Assembly: GCA_021229015.1 (NCBI GenBank)
Contig: CM037782.1
Span: forward strand, 38,526,316-38,590,315
DNA length: 64,000 nucleotides
From: Solen grandis
Taxonomy: Eukaryota > Mollusca > Bivalvia > Adapedonta > Solenidae
Direction: 5' to 3'
Below the pieces are notes generated by a model that saw nothing but the letters and a program-made list of their open reading frames with translations, was not told where the DNA came from and did not search any database. A program made the position numbers and the translations under genes. Positions 35,686 through 48,314 of the stretch are shown in pieces (positions within the stretch are counted from its first letter, which is position 1; each line of letters opens with the position of its first letter).

Positions 35686-35895
35686 GTCATGATCTCTGCA
35701 CTATTTGAGTGTCTAAATAAATAAACCGGACAACCGCTCACCTGTGCGCTAAATAGTTCAAAAATGTCAAAAAATTCAAAAGTTTTTTTGTTTTTTTTTT
35801 TAATTCATTTTTGCTTCTGAAATTAGAACTACAGGAATAGATAAGTAGATAAGCCTCTGTATTTGGAAATATATTCGGAAATCCTCATGTAATTC

Positions 35896-36139
35896 AGGGA
35901 GCCTCCGTGGCTGAGAGGGTAAAGTCGCTGACTTAAACACTCACTCAGTCCCTCACCGCGTGGGTTCGAATCCCGACAGGGTCATTAGGATATTTATGTG
36001 AGGAGGCCTTCAGGCTGGGTAGGTCGTTGGTTCTACCCGGATGCCTCTGTGCATTTGGGGTCTTCCTTCATCTGTAATTAGATGAATGTCGCTATATGAC
36101 TGAAATGCTGTCGAAGCGCGGTAAACTCAAATAGTCAAG
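35896..36139 (+). mobile_element. SINE family S1 with 11-bp target site duplication
   Basis: The tRNA-Leu-like head has A-box region GTGGCTGAGAGGGT and B box GGGTTCGAATCCC (35962-35974). The body is the same as at 14125-14385. The flanks TCATGTAATTC at 35885-35895 and 36140-36150 are identical, a clear target site duplication and proof of retrotransposition by borrowed LINE machinery. Confidence 0.92.
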
Positions 36140-36150
36140 TCATGTAATTC

Positions 36151-37814
36151 CGTTACATGGGCGATGTGGTGTGTCCGCCTCAGTTTATGCACATGTGTGG
36201 ATTCAGAGAGGAGGTTAGCTTTTATATTAATAGCATGGAAGAAAATAACCCACCAACCTCCCATGGTAAAACCGCCGGAACCGTCCCCACCTCTCACACA
36301 CACACAACACACATGATGAATGATTGGCTCAGTATGGTAATTTATTTTCAGAGTTGGCTAACATATCCCTGCTAACATAACCCCCCCCCCCCCACCCTTG
36401 AGATAAGCGACTGGATGCATGATGTATATTAATGTAGAAAATAGTTAAAATTGCCGATCATCGCTCCTGCGAATTTGTTTTTGTATATGTAAACAAAAAC
36501 AACGACATCAATGACAGATATGCATCGTATATACTGTTATTTTCATCGAGGTTTTCACGTAATAAATACATATACGTATATGTATATATACATGAAGCTC
36601 ATATGATAAGTACTCATAAATTACATGGCCATAACTCATGGTACCTTTGTGAGCGAAACCCTGTCCGGAAAAAAGGGGCAGGGGAGCATTGTAAGACTGA
36701 AAGGTATACTCGAGGGGCTTGTGTATAGAAATTTGATTAATTTAGGTCATTTTGATGGTGAGTGGTTTTTTTTTTTTTTTTTTTGGTTTTTTTTTTTTTT
36801 TTGGTTTTTTTTTTATAAGTCGTTCTGTTTTATTTTCCTAATATAAGTCTATTGCTTAAATATTCTCATTAAATTTTCTAGATAATCTAAAGCAATCTGA
36901 AAAACACGTAGAAAATATTCGACAGTTTTTCCAGGTAAGGCGTTTTAGTGGTAGCATTTTATTCTTATTTGAAATTATCTTAATTTCTTTAATTGCACGG
37001 CGGATCACCGCCGGGCATACTGTATTTGGTTCGTAGGTTGTCAATGGAACCGGATTTGAGGTATAAAATCCTTTGGTTGCAGTTTCGGCATATTTTCGTA
37101 ATAAAACACGAACTTTTTTGCCTAGAATTGAGGGAGCATTTTGAAATAAAAAATAAAGGGATAATACGCAAAAAAAAAAATCCAGGAATGAATTGTATTC
37201 AATGCTGGAAATGAAGGCAAAATATGTAGCAATGCGGAATTGATCCTTTCATATCCCATTCTATTTTTAACATGATTAGAGATTATTTTTTTAACATCAT
37301 CAAAATGTTCATTTCAACATAAAAACACACTCTATCAATTTTAATTAAAAACTGAAATTTACAAGTTCATGTCACTTTGATAAATATCGTTCTGAATGGG
37401 AGTATCCCAGAAATGAAAGTACATTTCGGAAAGGTTCGGACTTTTACATTGCTGTAATTGTTAGCGATTGTTTTTATGAATATGATGGCTACAGTATATT
37501 TCTAGGCAGAGGAAAAAGTATTTGGTGAAAATATCAGCTTATTAGTACAAGTTTTTACATAACATAATTTGAAAAACAAAAACAAAAAAACAAAAAAAAC
37601 ACCTAAGAAAGGGTGTGAGGGATTTCAAATAAATTTTTCATTCTATCAAAATTCATTTCAGATATCTGCAGCTTTGTGTTCAGCTTTGAGTATAATTAAC
37701 TCATGGAAAAAATGTATATAATGAGTAAAAAATAATATGGGAAACAATTTCTGTAATGAAATTTTAATGCTTTATTGCAATACATTTGTTTTTTATCTAC
37801 ACATATATAATGTC
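36151..37814. other. Gene-free stretch
   Basis: Poly-C run at 36380-36394 and poly-T runs at 36768-36815. No gene recognised. Confidence 0.4.
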
Positions 37815-38200
37815 ACTGGTAGGTGAGAAAGATAAAATTGCACCCTGACCGTGACTGGAACCCGTGGTCTCTTGATTACAGTGCGAATGCTCTACCGGCT
37901 GAGCTTCACGGCCACATACACATCTTTCTTCCCTATTGTGAGTAATTAGTACTGTGATATTATCCCCCTTCATTTTAGAATGTGTCGATCCCTGAATTCT
38001 AGGAGTTATTGGGTAAATATAACCAATTGTAGGTATAATTAGACAGACCTGCCACTTATGTCACAGTCCAACATTGGGCGCCTTATGTCACACGGTGAGA
38101 AAAATGTACAGCCTGACCGGGACTTGAACCTGGGACCTTTCACCTACAGGGCGAATGCTCTACATATTTATCCCCTATTGTGAGTAATATGCAGTATGTG
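37815..38200 (-). mobile_element. Two tandem tRNA-like SINE heads (family S4)
   Basis: On the minus strand, 37830-37915 reads with an A-box-like AAGCTCAGCCGGTAGAGC and B box GGGTTCCAGTC. 38092-38165 reads with GTAGAGCATTCGCCC and GGTTCAAGTCCC. Both share the adjoining CCCTATTGTGAGTAAT sequence on the plus strand. Neither has a pairing acceptor stem, so they are SINE heads, not tRNA genes. Confidence 0.65.
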
Positions 38201-39287
38201 AATCCAGTATCTCTGGAATCTCTGCTAATGTATATGTTTTAATACCAAAGCAGATATAATACTGATGTTCACACACTGTATATTTAAAATTATGAATATG
38301 CAACTAATTATCTTCATTTTTCGATTTTTTTTCAGCTTGCAATAAATAGAAAATGGGAGTGGCTGCGGAAAACCTGGTAAATTGGACACTGACAATACAT
38401 AAGCGCTTAAGAAAGGCCAGGGGCAGCTATATCCAGTTTTCAAGAACAAAATTCAGCATTCTGTTCACCTCAGTAGTAGTAAACACCTCAAACAACCAAT
38501 AGACCATTTCATCAGGGGTTTGGCAATACATGTATATGGTATAATTTGTGACAAAACTGACAAATCTGTGACTTGTGGAAAATCTGATGCATATGTCTAC
38601 TAACCAACTGAACACTGTGTGGAATGTTATACCAACATGAAGACTGACTTGGTGACAGTTAGAGAGGACTTCTTGACTTAGTGAACATCACATTTCAGAG
38701 TGAAATGGTCTGTATATAATATGTGCCTGTCAGCCAATCAACGGATGCACAACAATCACTGACAAACCTGTTATACTATATTTTCTCTTTTTCTTTTATT
38801 TCTATTTTTGATGATTTGTTGTGTTGTAATTTTACCCTCATAAAAAAATGACCTTGCTTGCATTTCACAACATTTCAACTCAGAAATTTCCCTTAACTAA
38901 AAGTTCAGAAGGTCTAAAACTCCCTTATTTATTGACTTAGTGATTAAAAGGTTTCTCATGCATGTTCTTATAGCAAGTGGTATTTAATCTCATGCTCTGA
39001 AATGTAAGAAGAAACTCTGAAAAAAAGTTTTTAACTTAGAGAATTGCTTATTGAGGAGAAAATATGGGAGACTGTCATTCCAGATTGTCAGTCATCCTTT
39101 CTAAAGTGTAAGCACATCAGTTTGTTTCCTATTTAATTTCTATCTTTCTTCTTTTTGTTTTGCATGGACCAAAACTGCTTCTTAAAATAATTAAAATAAC
39201 ACAATCCTACATTCCTTTTTTGGAATATGAATCAATAACTTAAAACGATGATCCTGATCATAACCTTCTTAGTTCAATATAGATATC
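38201..39287. other. Gene-free stretch
   Basis: AT-rich. Short open frames without domains. Nothing recognised. Confidence 0.4.
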
Positions 39288-41475
39288 AAGCTGAAGGTGA
39301 GCTATTCTGATCACCTTGTGTCCCATCGTCTGATGGAACAATTTTTAAAATTAAATTCCCATTTGTCGTTTGCAGTGGCAACCAACATTAAAATTTTAAA
39401 AAAAAAGAAACATTGGTCAAAATTTAATTTCAGTTTGCATAAATGGTTACCTCATAGCCTTCTACCATAATTGCTTACTTTAAGTTTATTCCTTAAAAAA
39501 TGGAGCACCAGATGGTTGGCTAGTTTCCTAATAATCATACTGTTTATATATTTATAAAAAATCATTGTAACTAATGGTCAGATTCTAATTTCATTTGGCA
39601 CAAATGGTCACCCATAGTTCTCTACCACATTGTTAAAATGTATATATACTTATAAAAAAATCTTTCTCCTGGAGCTAGAGTTCAAAAACATTTTTTCCTA
39701 ATGATAATCTCATGGTTCTATCCTGCAATTCTGGAAAATGAGGCCTACAGATGTTTTCCTTGTTTTCTATTAATTATAATCTGTATAAAAACTTTTAACA
39801 CTTATTGTACCCGATATTTGACATTGGTAACTGCTTATGGTAACCAGGTCAAATCAAGTGGCCTGAAATGTTATATTTAGGTGTATTACACCTCTGCCCT
39901 CTATTGCCCCATCTTCTTACAGTTATTGTCCATTGTTAAAAAATTGTCTCCCTTTTCCAGAGAAATTCTCTTTATATTTAAATTTAGCTGATGCTATTTG
40001 GTACATGTATCAATGACTTGGAGACGATGAGTCGCGAGCAAATTTTTCTATTTGAACCTCTTTTCCTTTCACAGTTAGTGCCCTTTTTTAAAAAAAAAAA
40101 GAAGAGAAAATCTGCAGCATCACATTATTCCTATTAAAATAGTCTGATGTTGCAAAAATATTCAAAGGAGAGCTCTTCTCTTCAGAGTATTTGCTCTTCT
40201 TGGAAAATTATATCCGCAGTATTACTTTCATTTATTTCAGATAGGCTGATGATATATGCTTAATGTATTGACAAATTGTAAAGGATGTTATAATAAATTT
40301 TGGAGAATGGCCCTTTACTTTCAGTGTCATTTACCTTTGTCTTCAGTTAGAATCTCTTAAAATTTAAGATAGGCGGGTGATATATGTTTCATGTACCAAT
40401 AACAAGGAATTGTTTGTAAAAAAAATGTCAACAACGTCAAAAGAAATGTTAAGGTTTTGTTTAATGTTGCCATTATCTGCACTATTACGAAACTGATGTC
40501 TCCAGTTTTACTTGATGGATGTCCCCCAAACTTCACATATGGCTTGATCATCATGAGATCAACAAGAAGAATCATGAACTGCAACTCTTCCATTTTTTTT
40601 TATATTTATAGCCCTTTTTGGTTTAAAAAAAAAACATTAAAGTTTTGTTTAATATTTAATTATGTTATTATCTCCACTTTAACTCAATGGATGTCTTCCA
40701 AACTTCACGCATGTCAAACATCACATCAACTAGTAGAAACATGGACAGAAACTCTTACAAATATTTTGTTTTTGCAAACACCTTTTGGATTTAATTTCTT
40801 TTAAAAGTTTTATTTAAAGTTTTATTTTACATTGCTATTATCTCAGTGGATGTCTCTCAAAATTCACACGTGTTTATCAACATCAGACCAACCAGTAGAA
40901 AGAGGACTGTATGTCAAGTAGTTACAGGAACAGTAACTCTTAAATATTTTTGCATATTGTAGGCCTTTTTGTCCTTAAAATGTTAAAATTTGTTTAACAT
41001 TGCTTTTATCTCCAACTTCTTTCCATGGATGCCCCTCATAGTTCACACATGAAATTGCATGCTGTGTTGGAGGTCAGACTGTCTTGAATTTTAAAACAGT
41101 TATGCCTTTTTTTTTTTAAGAATATTGGTTAAAGTTTTCACACCACCTCATTTTTTCACTTAACCCTTTGAGATACTGCTTTGAAACTCTAAATACCTGT
41201 TTATGTCCATGACCTATATTTGTACATGTCAAGAGTACAAAACTCTGTCTTGGATTTTGACATAGTTATGCCCCTTTTCTGACTTGATTGATCTTTTTGT
41301 ACTAACTCAATTTTTCACTGAATTCTTTGAGATTTTGCTATAAAACTTGAAACACATGTTTATTGTTCATGTGTATATTTTGATAATACAGAGTTTCTTA
41401 TTTTGCCTTTAACTGCAATATTTATTTTTATTGACAAGCATTCAAATAGTCGAGCGTGTTGAGCGGACAGCTCTT
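39288..41475 (-). mobile_element. Old pearl/Helentron-like element, minus orientation
   Basis: Its 3' hairpin (AAGGTGA..TCACCTT) lies at 39294-39317, followed leftward-in-element by a degenerate microsatellite. Many diverged units of about 180 bp then carry recurring TGGATGTC and AAACTTCACAC words. Its 5' end, read on the minus strand as AAGAGCTGTCC, is at about 41465-41475. Core units have decayed, so this copy is older than those at 9447 and 59388. Confidence 0.6.
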
Positions 41476-42824
41476 AATGAAGGGTAGTAATCTGTTTTAG
41501 TTCAGTAAATAATATATTTTCTCATAATTTTAATATGAAATATTTTCATTTCAAATATTCACCACTATACTAAAAATATGTTTTTATAAATGTGATACTA
41601 AAATAGTATATTATATATCTGAAGCATCTTGAAAACAAATTTTCTATGCATTCCTATTTTTTCATACTGTATATTAAAATTACTCCTTGAAAAAATTACA
41701 CAAAAATAAGATTTTCTTTTACAATGTTTAATCTTTTACCACTGTAAAACTTTATAAAACCTTCCAATCACCAACCATTTTTTTAAACTAACCTATGTAG
41801 TGCCAATAAGTAACACTTATCGGTCAGAGACTTTTAAGCAGTCCAGTTAATTAACCAGTAGAACAATCACCCTTTAGGGGTCCGAGGCTGAAGTCTTGGT
41901 CTGGCTGCACATTTTTCTCTCTTAGTTATTTTGCACCAAACAAGTGATCATTATAGTATATCCAATGTATATACTGCCTTTTTGTTTATCAAGATCATTA
42001 TCAATTTGATCTCTGTTATTCTGCAACAAATTCCAAATTTGCAGGGAATATGTAACTGTTATCGGTGGGAGACTTTTGTAAGTTGTCTCGAGTTACAGTC
42101 CTGGTCTGGCTGCACATTTTTCTCACCTTCTTGCATTGAAATTTTTTGTGTCCTCTAAATATGTATATTAAGCCTTTGTTTTCATATTTAAACATAGTGT
42201 GTGTCTTTCTTCTTTTAACGATTCACTTTAAGTCTTGGAACTAGTTTTTTATGTAATTAAATATATATACTTATGTAAACAAGTTCACATCTCAATAAAA
42301 GTTTTGTAAAAAAACAAAAAAAACAATTTGTTTTCCTGCTAACCCACATAAATTTTATTATCAGACAATTTTTTCTTTGTCGCCGTGCTTATTTCAATGT
42401 GCTGCCTCAGGCAGCTTTTTTGTACTTGTTTTCATTAAAATTCAAACAATAGTTTAGAAAATAAACTAGCACGTGTTTATATTTGTGACACAATAAAAAA
42501 ATATAATTGCGTAAATGTCATAATTCATACTCCTGTGATTATCATATCTATTTATAGTAATCACAACATGTGCAAAATGTTTTATCAGTGTGAAAGCCGG
42601 ATGTGGAATGCTAGCTTTAATCTCACGTGACTTGCGTATTTCTCTTGATAGCTAGAATATAATCGTATTCCCAGTTCGTTTTAGCTTAAGAACTTACATG
42701 AGGATAAATAATGATTTTAGCATATCTAAATAGGAAATAGCCCCAAATTGTGCTTATTAACTTTCGAAGTCCACACATTGAATTATTTTGAAATAAAATA
42801 GGGGATTGTATGGGAAAGGGCGCT
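41476..42824. other. Gene-free stretch with duplicated SINE heads
   Basis: Two copies of a tRNA-like S4-type segment in plus orientation lie at about 41815-41925 and 42060-42130. Both contain CTTGGTCTGGCTGCAC or CCTGGTCTGGCTGCAC followed by ATTTTTCTC, about 205 bases apart. No gene recognised. Confidence 0.45.
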
Positions 42825-43503
42825 ATATACGGAATCCTGTTAGTGCCACTTTGAATGTATGAAGGCGACGCACGACAATTTTAAACGACGCATGACAACT
42901 GTAAACGATACACGATATTATGGAATGAAATACGACAATGCACACGACACCATAATTTTTCACGAAATACATGTATCTCAATAAATATTGAGTGTCGTTT
43001 CAAAATCTCGTGCGTCGCGTCGCATTATCGTGTGTCGCGTGGAAAGGTCGACGCACGATAACTGTAAACGACACACGGCAATATGAAACGAAACACGGCA
43101 ACGCGACACGATGCACGACATTATAGCACGCAAATGTCGTGGAATTGTCGTATGTCGTGTAACAGTTTAATCTCTGCACACGACATTTTAAAACGATACA
43201 CGACAATGTGACACGATACACGACAATGCGACACGATACACGGCAATGCGACACGACACTCGACAATTGTCGAGTGCTTACCGGTGTCTATACGGTGATA
43301 GAGTATTTTTTTTATAACCGCACCGTGAAAAACGGTGACATAATTGAAAATGTCTACTGTTACACAGACTTATGACAAGTGCACTGGTAGAAACACGATA
43401 TTTGCGCGCTGTAATATCGACTGTCGTGTCGCATTGTTACGTATCGTGTCGCATTGTCGACACACGATATTCAAAATGGCACTAACCAAATTCTGTAGCT
43501 ATA
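42825..43503. mobile_element. Foldback element filled with a CGACAATG-type minisatellite
   Basis: Terminal inverted repeats: TTAGTGCCACTTTGAAT at 42841-42857 and its counterpart ATTCAAAATGGCACTAA at 43470-43486. Extended pairing reaches TATA on both outer sides. Inside are about 20-bp diverged units such as CGACACGATACACGACAATG, in one orientation at 43130-43270 and in the opposite orientation at 42985-43060 and 43425-43467. The interior is rich in CpG, unlike the surrounding AT-rich DNA. Confidence 0.7.
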
Positions 43504-43540
43504 TGCTACTTTACTGAGAAAAGTGGGCGGAGAAGTAATG

Positions 43541-43717
43541 TTAGCACATGGCATTTTCCTCTCGTCCAATCAGGTGCCAGTATTTGTTCATAGTCACCGT
43601 GGACTATAACGCGTAGTCCACATTTTTGTAAAAAATCAATAAGTGTGGACTATGCCACCACATAACTCACACTTTTGCGACGTTTTGTCGCTAGTGGAGG
43701 AAAACACCATGTGCTAA
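43541..43717. mobile_element. Small MITE with 21-bp terminal inverted repeats
   Basis: Left end TTAGCACATGGCATTTTCCTC (43541-43561) pairs with the right end at 43697-43717 with two mismatches. The interior has further self-complementary GTGGACTA/TAGTCCAC pairs. It directly adjoins the hairpin at 43719. Confidence 0.65.
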
Positions 43718-43718
43718 A

Positions 43719-43817
43719 TAGGTTAGTTCCTAGTTGCCTTCGACTACACGACATAGTCACGAGGGCGGAGCCCTCGTGACTATATCGTGTAGTCGAAGGC
43801 AACTATGAACTAACCTA
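43719..43817. repeat. Near-perfect 99-bp hairpin
   Basis: Arms 43719-43766 and 43770-43817 are reverse complements at 46 of 48 positions, with a 3-base loop (GGA). It starts and ends with TAGGTTAG/CTAACCTA. No coding capacity. Confidence 0.93.
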
Positions 43818-44375
43818 TACTTATAGTATGTGCATTTCTCGGGGGTACTATGTGGGTTGAAAATCACCGATAGGCAGTTTTAGTGTAGGTTCATTCGAAT
43901 TCAGCTTAAACAATTATAAGTAGTCAAATGATAAAAACTGAGCAGAACGAACGATCATTTCTTTAGCCATTTACAACATGCAAGATGCGTAAAGGGTGCA
44001 AAACAGAGAAATGATTTCCTTGTTCTATCCCTCACAATAAGATCACGCTTGTTTGTTTCACGGCATGCGAAAAGCATTTAATCACAGTCTTTTTATTGAT
44101 GTTAAACACACTCACCATCACATAAAAAAAAATAATAATAAAATTTAAAAAAAATCATAATCATATTCATTTAGAAACTATATATATTTTTACAAGGTTT
44201 TTTTAACTGAAACAAAAACTCTTCATCTGAAACGTATGTAATTTTATGCACATGTGTTCTATGTCACTGTATAAATAGTTTATAAAAAATGTTCATGAAA
44301 AAAAGTTAAAGGTACAGTATTAGACACCATTAATTTGAAATTTGGGGATACTTGTATATTCTGTTTCGTAAGAAA

Positions 44376-44411
<36 letters not shown>

Positions 44412-47400
44412 AATTAGAATTCAACATTGTTGTTTTCCTGTCAAACTGTAAAATATTAGAATGATACTGCTCAATATCTAATTTATCTAACTGAAATAAC
44501 AAAGAAATACATATTTAAGTGATAACCGGCGATGATTAAATTCTGGAAGGTTGTTCCGAACTAAGGAAGTGATAAAACATTAACCTGTGCATGTGATTTG
44601 TCGGTTATGGCTGTGGTCTAACAATTACATAAACCTATCAGGAGCTAGCAATCTATCATGTTTATGCTTTTATGTGTGTGTGTGTGTGTGTTTTTTTTTT
44701 TGTGTTTTTTTTTTTTTAATTTGTTGTTGTTGATGATGATTATCTTTCTGTTCCTTAGTTAGTTAAAGAATAATCAAATCGTAAAGGAAAGCTTTAAAAA
44801 ACGAAACGAAAAATCGAAGGGAGGTAAACCCATCAGAAACTGAAACAAAAGAAACACTCCTCACAGTGATAACGTCACGCTGCGCTAATTTAATCAAACC
44901 ACGTGACGATAGTTATGTCATGTGATAAAAACATGGCGATCCGTTTAACACTGAAGTCGGTGTTTTTGCTGCGGGGAAAGAAAAAGACAATGTCCGAGAT
45001 TATGAAAATATTCTGTTTATCAGGCTTCATGTTTGACAAAGTGAAGGTCGTCTGCTGTTATGACGTCATAGACGTACTATTTTCATCAATTATACTTTTC
45101 TGTTTTATTATCAATATATTTGTACATATAGATTGCATAAAAATAAACTTTATTTGATATATATACTAAAATCAAAAGTGAAACAAAACATCAAGCCACA
45201 GTTTTTCGTCTCGGAAGATAAGTGGTAAGAATCGAAATGGTCAGACTGGCAGGATTTCTCCAAGATTCTGCGCAATAAAATAATAATACTTACAAGAAAC
45301 ATAGCATTCTTTATTTTGAAACTTTGAACAAGAATGCATAAACTTTATCAATATACAATATATATCTTTCTATAACTAAAAACAGTGCTTTGCTTGAGAA
45401 TAGATGAAGACTTTCATGTTCTTTGGTTTTGTTGTTGTTGTTTTTTTTTTCCAATAATCTAGTAGCGATCAAAATATTGTGTCCTTGCATCCATGTTATT
45501 AATTTTCCTGTCAGGACACAACATTTCTTTATATTCATAAAAGAAACGCACTATTAAAATTATGCTGTAAACTATGAAATAGTATTCTGTACTGGCATGC
45601 AAGCCTGTGTTTATAAATTTAAAAAATACCTGTGATAAAACACATCGTTAGTATTGTGAAGGGAAATTAACTGCTTTGCAAATGATCACATTTTTTATTG
45701 CAACTATTAATATATGAGTTGCAAATTTGATTGAAGAGAAGTATACTGTGAGCCATGAATTAGTATGCTAGACTGACATGCAATGCGCGTGTTTATATTT
45801 ACCTGCGGACATTTCACCTAAAATTAAGAATTCAAAACATTCACCACAGCTAAGTCTTAATTAACAACTTCATGTGACCTTATAAATGAATCGATTGAGA
45901 TTTTAATGACCAATCGAAACTTTTATGTCATGTTTGAACAAAGCAATGTGTTGCATAATGCGAAAAGTTTGGCATGACCTTTAGAAATGTGTCAATCTTC
46001 AATGAAAAAAGAGAGATTTTTTTTTTTCATTGAAATTTTTAAGGGGTAATGATTGTCAACAGCGGATCATCAATCAAATCCACGAGACAGGTTACATTTT
46101 CTCTGATACTTTCGAGTTAGTTTTCGATCGGAGATTCGCATCAAAGGTAAGGTCTCTCGTCTTTACATTTATTTTTATACTTTACTGTCTTTTTTTTAAA
46201 ATGAATTTGCCATTTATTTTCAGTTTAAGTTGCTATAGTGATATTAATGAAACACACATATTTCATGTTTAAGTTAACGAATTGTGTTAGTTATTACCCC
46301 TTGATGTATATTGACCTTTTATTTCAAGCTATATGTTCCTCGTTCATTCAAACTTAAAGTCAAATGTGTATAATTAATTGCAAGAGACTTGCTTTATTAT
46401 TGAAATTCTCACCTTTAGCGTAAGTAATAATTAAGCTATGATTAAAATAAATTATCAGTTTTGTAAATGCACTGAAATAAAGATATTTCTATTATTCTCA
46501 AGGTATTTATCCACATGTATCTAAATTTGGTCTATATAAGTATGATAAAAATCAAATTCGAATGAATTTTAATTGTAAGAGTTTTCAGGGAATAGATACA
46601 TGCAGTTAAACATTTAATGTAGACATTTGTTACGTTACCAGAATCGTAAAATAGGCTTCGAAAAGAAAATTATAGGAAAAAAAATGTATTTATTAAAAAA
46701 AAAAAAGAATGAGCGCATGATTGTTATATTCAGCAGAGATGAAACTATAGCGGCAAAGCAAATTACAACGATTTTTGATTTCTTTTTTCTACGTAGCTTT
46801 CTAACGTCACTTTTGACCTTTTCACGGATGATGACGTAAGATAAGATATGAATATTGAAGTACATGTATTTTCATTGGTATAAAATGCATATGCTTAAGG
46901 ATAAAGGTTACGCACAATGTATTACTGAGATGACAACACTCTGGTATATATCAAAGACATACTAAACAGAGATAGGAAACTCCTGTAATGTTGTTTAAGC
47001 CACAGCAGAGAATTAAATTTTGCAAACTTAAAAAAGAAAAAGAAATTGAAAATTCACAGAGCAAATTGTATACATGTTAATAATAATCATTTCTCTATTA
47101 CATGTTACATGATATTAATTTTAGTTTGACTTATTTTAAAATTCTTTAACATTATTATTTAAATTCAACTAGTGTGGCAGAAAAACGGCACATTTTACAT
47201 AGTTTTCATCATGCAGGTTCCTTTTTATTTTACATAAAGCATTTTAGTTTTAGACTAATTTTAACACATTAGGTATAATTTCTATGATATTGTTATTTTA
47301 TATTGTAAGATACATTTTACTTTCACATATCTTCATTAGAAAAAGAGATATTTGGAAACGTGATTTTGCGAGAATTGGCCAATTTCCACGTGCTTTTATG

Positions 47401-48310
47401 AGATTTCGACTCGTTGCCAATCTTTGTTTAATATTCACGAAATATTTATGTTAAAGTATTCGCATTGAATAACAATCTCTGATAAATATTTTTTTTCTCT
47501 CATGAAAACGCTTCTCTAAGTGCATAGTGAATCCGGTTTCAGGTCGAAAGTTTTAAACGTCGCATTATATTATAGTGGTTTACTCTGTCTCGACAATTAT
47601 ATGCGCTATTATACAATAATTTTTACTCCTCCGAAATCAGTGTCGGGGATGCTTAAAATAATTGTTCTACATTCCCCATGACTTTAATTTCTATCAACGC
47701 CCAATACCTTTTAAAAGATATTTCTTGTTTTACTTACCACATGTAATCTCCGTTCTCGTTATCAGATAAGTGTTCCCGGCGCGATGCGCGAGAAAAAAAG
47801 ATAATTTATGCCATTTCTTATTTAAATTATGCTTCTGAAAAACAACGATGATTGAACAGTGTTTAAAGATAGCATGACATTTTTAGATCATTTGGGTCCT
47901 AGTACAACAATTTCACATTTGTATTCAATCTGAATTCATCAAATTTGCATAAACCAGTCAACAGTTTTGGCCACATTGGGATTGTAAAAATCATCGTTAT
48001 TAAAATTAATCGTTGAGTGGTCCTAAATTGAAGTTGTTTTTTTTCTTCAAAATGATTATTTGTATGATGTGAGAATGAACATGTGGTTCGAATACATTCC
48101 CAATGTATATTGATACATCATATAGGTTCAAAAATGCAAATGATTTTATTCCTTTTTGCGACGTTATTAGAACTGCTATTTCTGTAAACGTTTGAAACTA
48201 TGAAATTTAAGTGAAACATAATAAAAAAAAGAATCTTTTTAATATATGATGATATATATTCCTTGATTTTGAACCGCGTTTTCCATGAAGAACTCTGTTT
48301 GATTTTTCAG
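43818..48310. other. Gene-free region upstream of the Ser/Gly/Met-rich gene
   Basis: CA microsatellite at 44377-44407 and GT run at 44673-44690. At 44895-45080 there is a locally richer block with CACGTGAC and TGACGTCA words and an 84-codon frame (44903-45157). It is a possible promoter or first exon but unproven. The right edge is a 3' splice site (TTTGATTTTTCAG ending at 48310). Confidence 0.4.
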
Positions 48311-48314
48311 AGCC

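Noticed and set aside
37830..37915. tRNA gene on the minus strand
   Set aside because: No pairing acceptor stem, and a second similar head lies 260 bases away with shared flanks; it is a SINE remnant.
42985..43270. CRISPR-like array of short repeats
   Set aside because: Units of about 20 bases are contiguous, diverged and in both orientations, with no unique spacers; this is a eukaryotic minisatellite in a foldback element.
44903..45157. 84-codon frame starting in a block with CACGTGAC and TGACGTCA words
   Set aside because: No signal peptide or domain and no visible splice to a downstream exon. It may mark a promoter, but the sequence does not show it.
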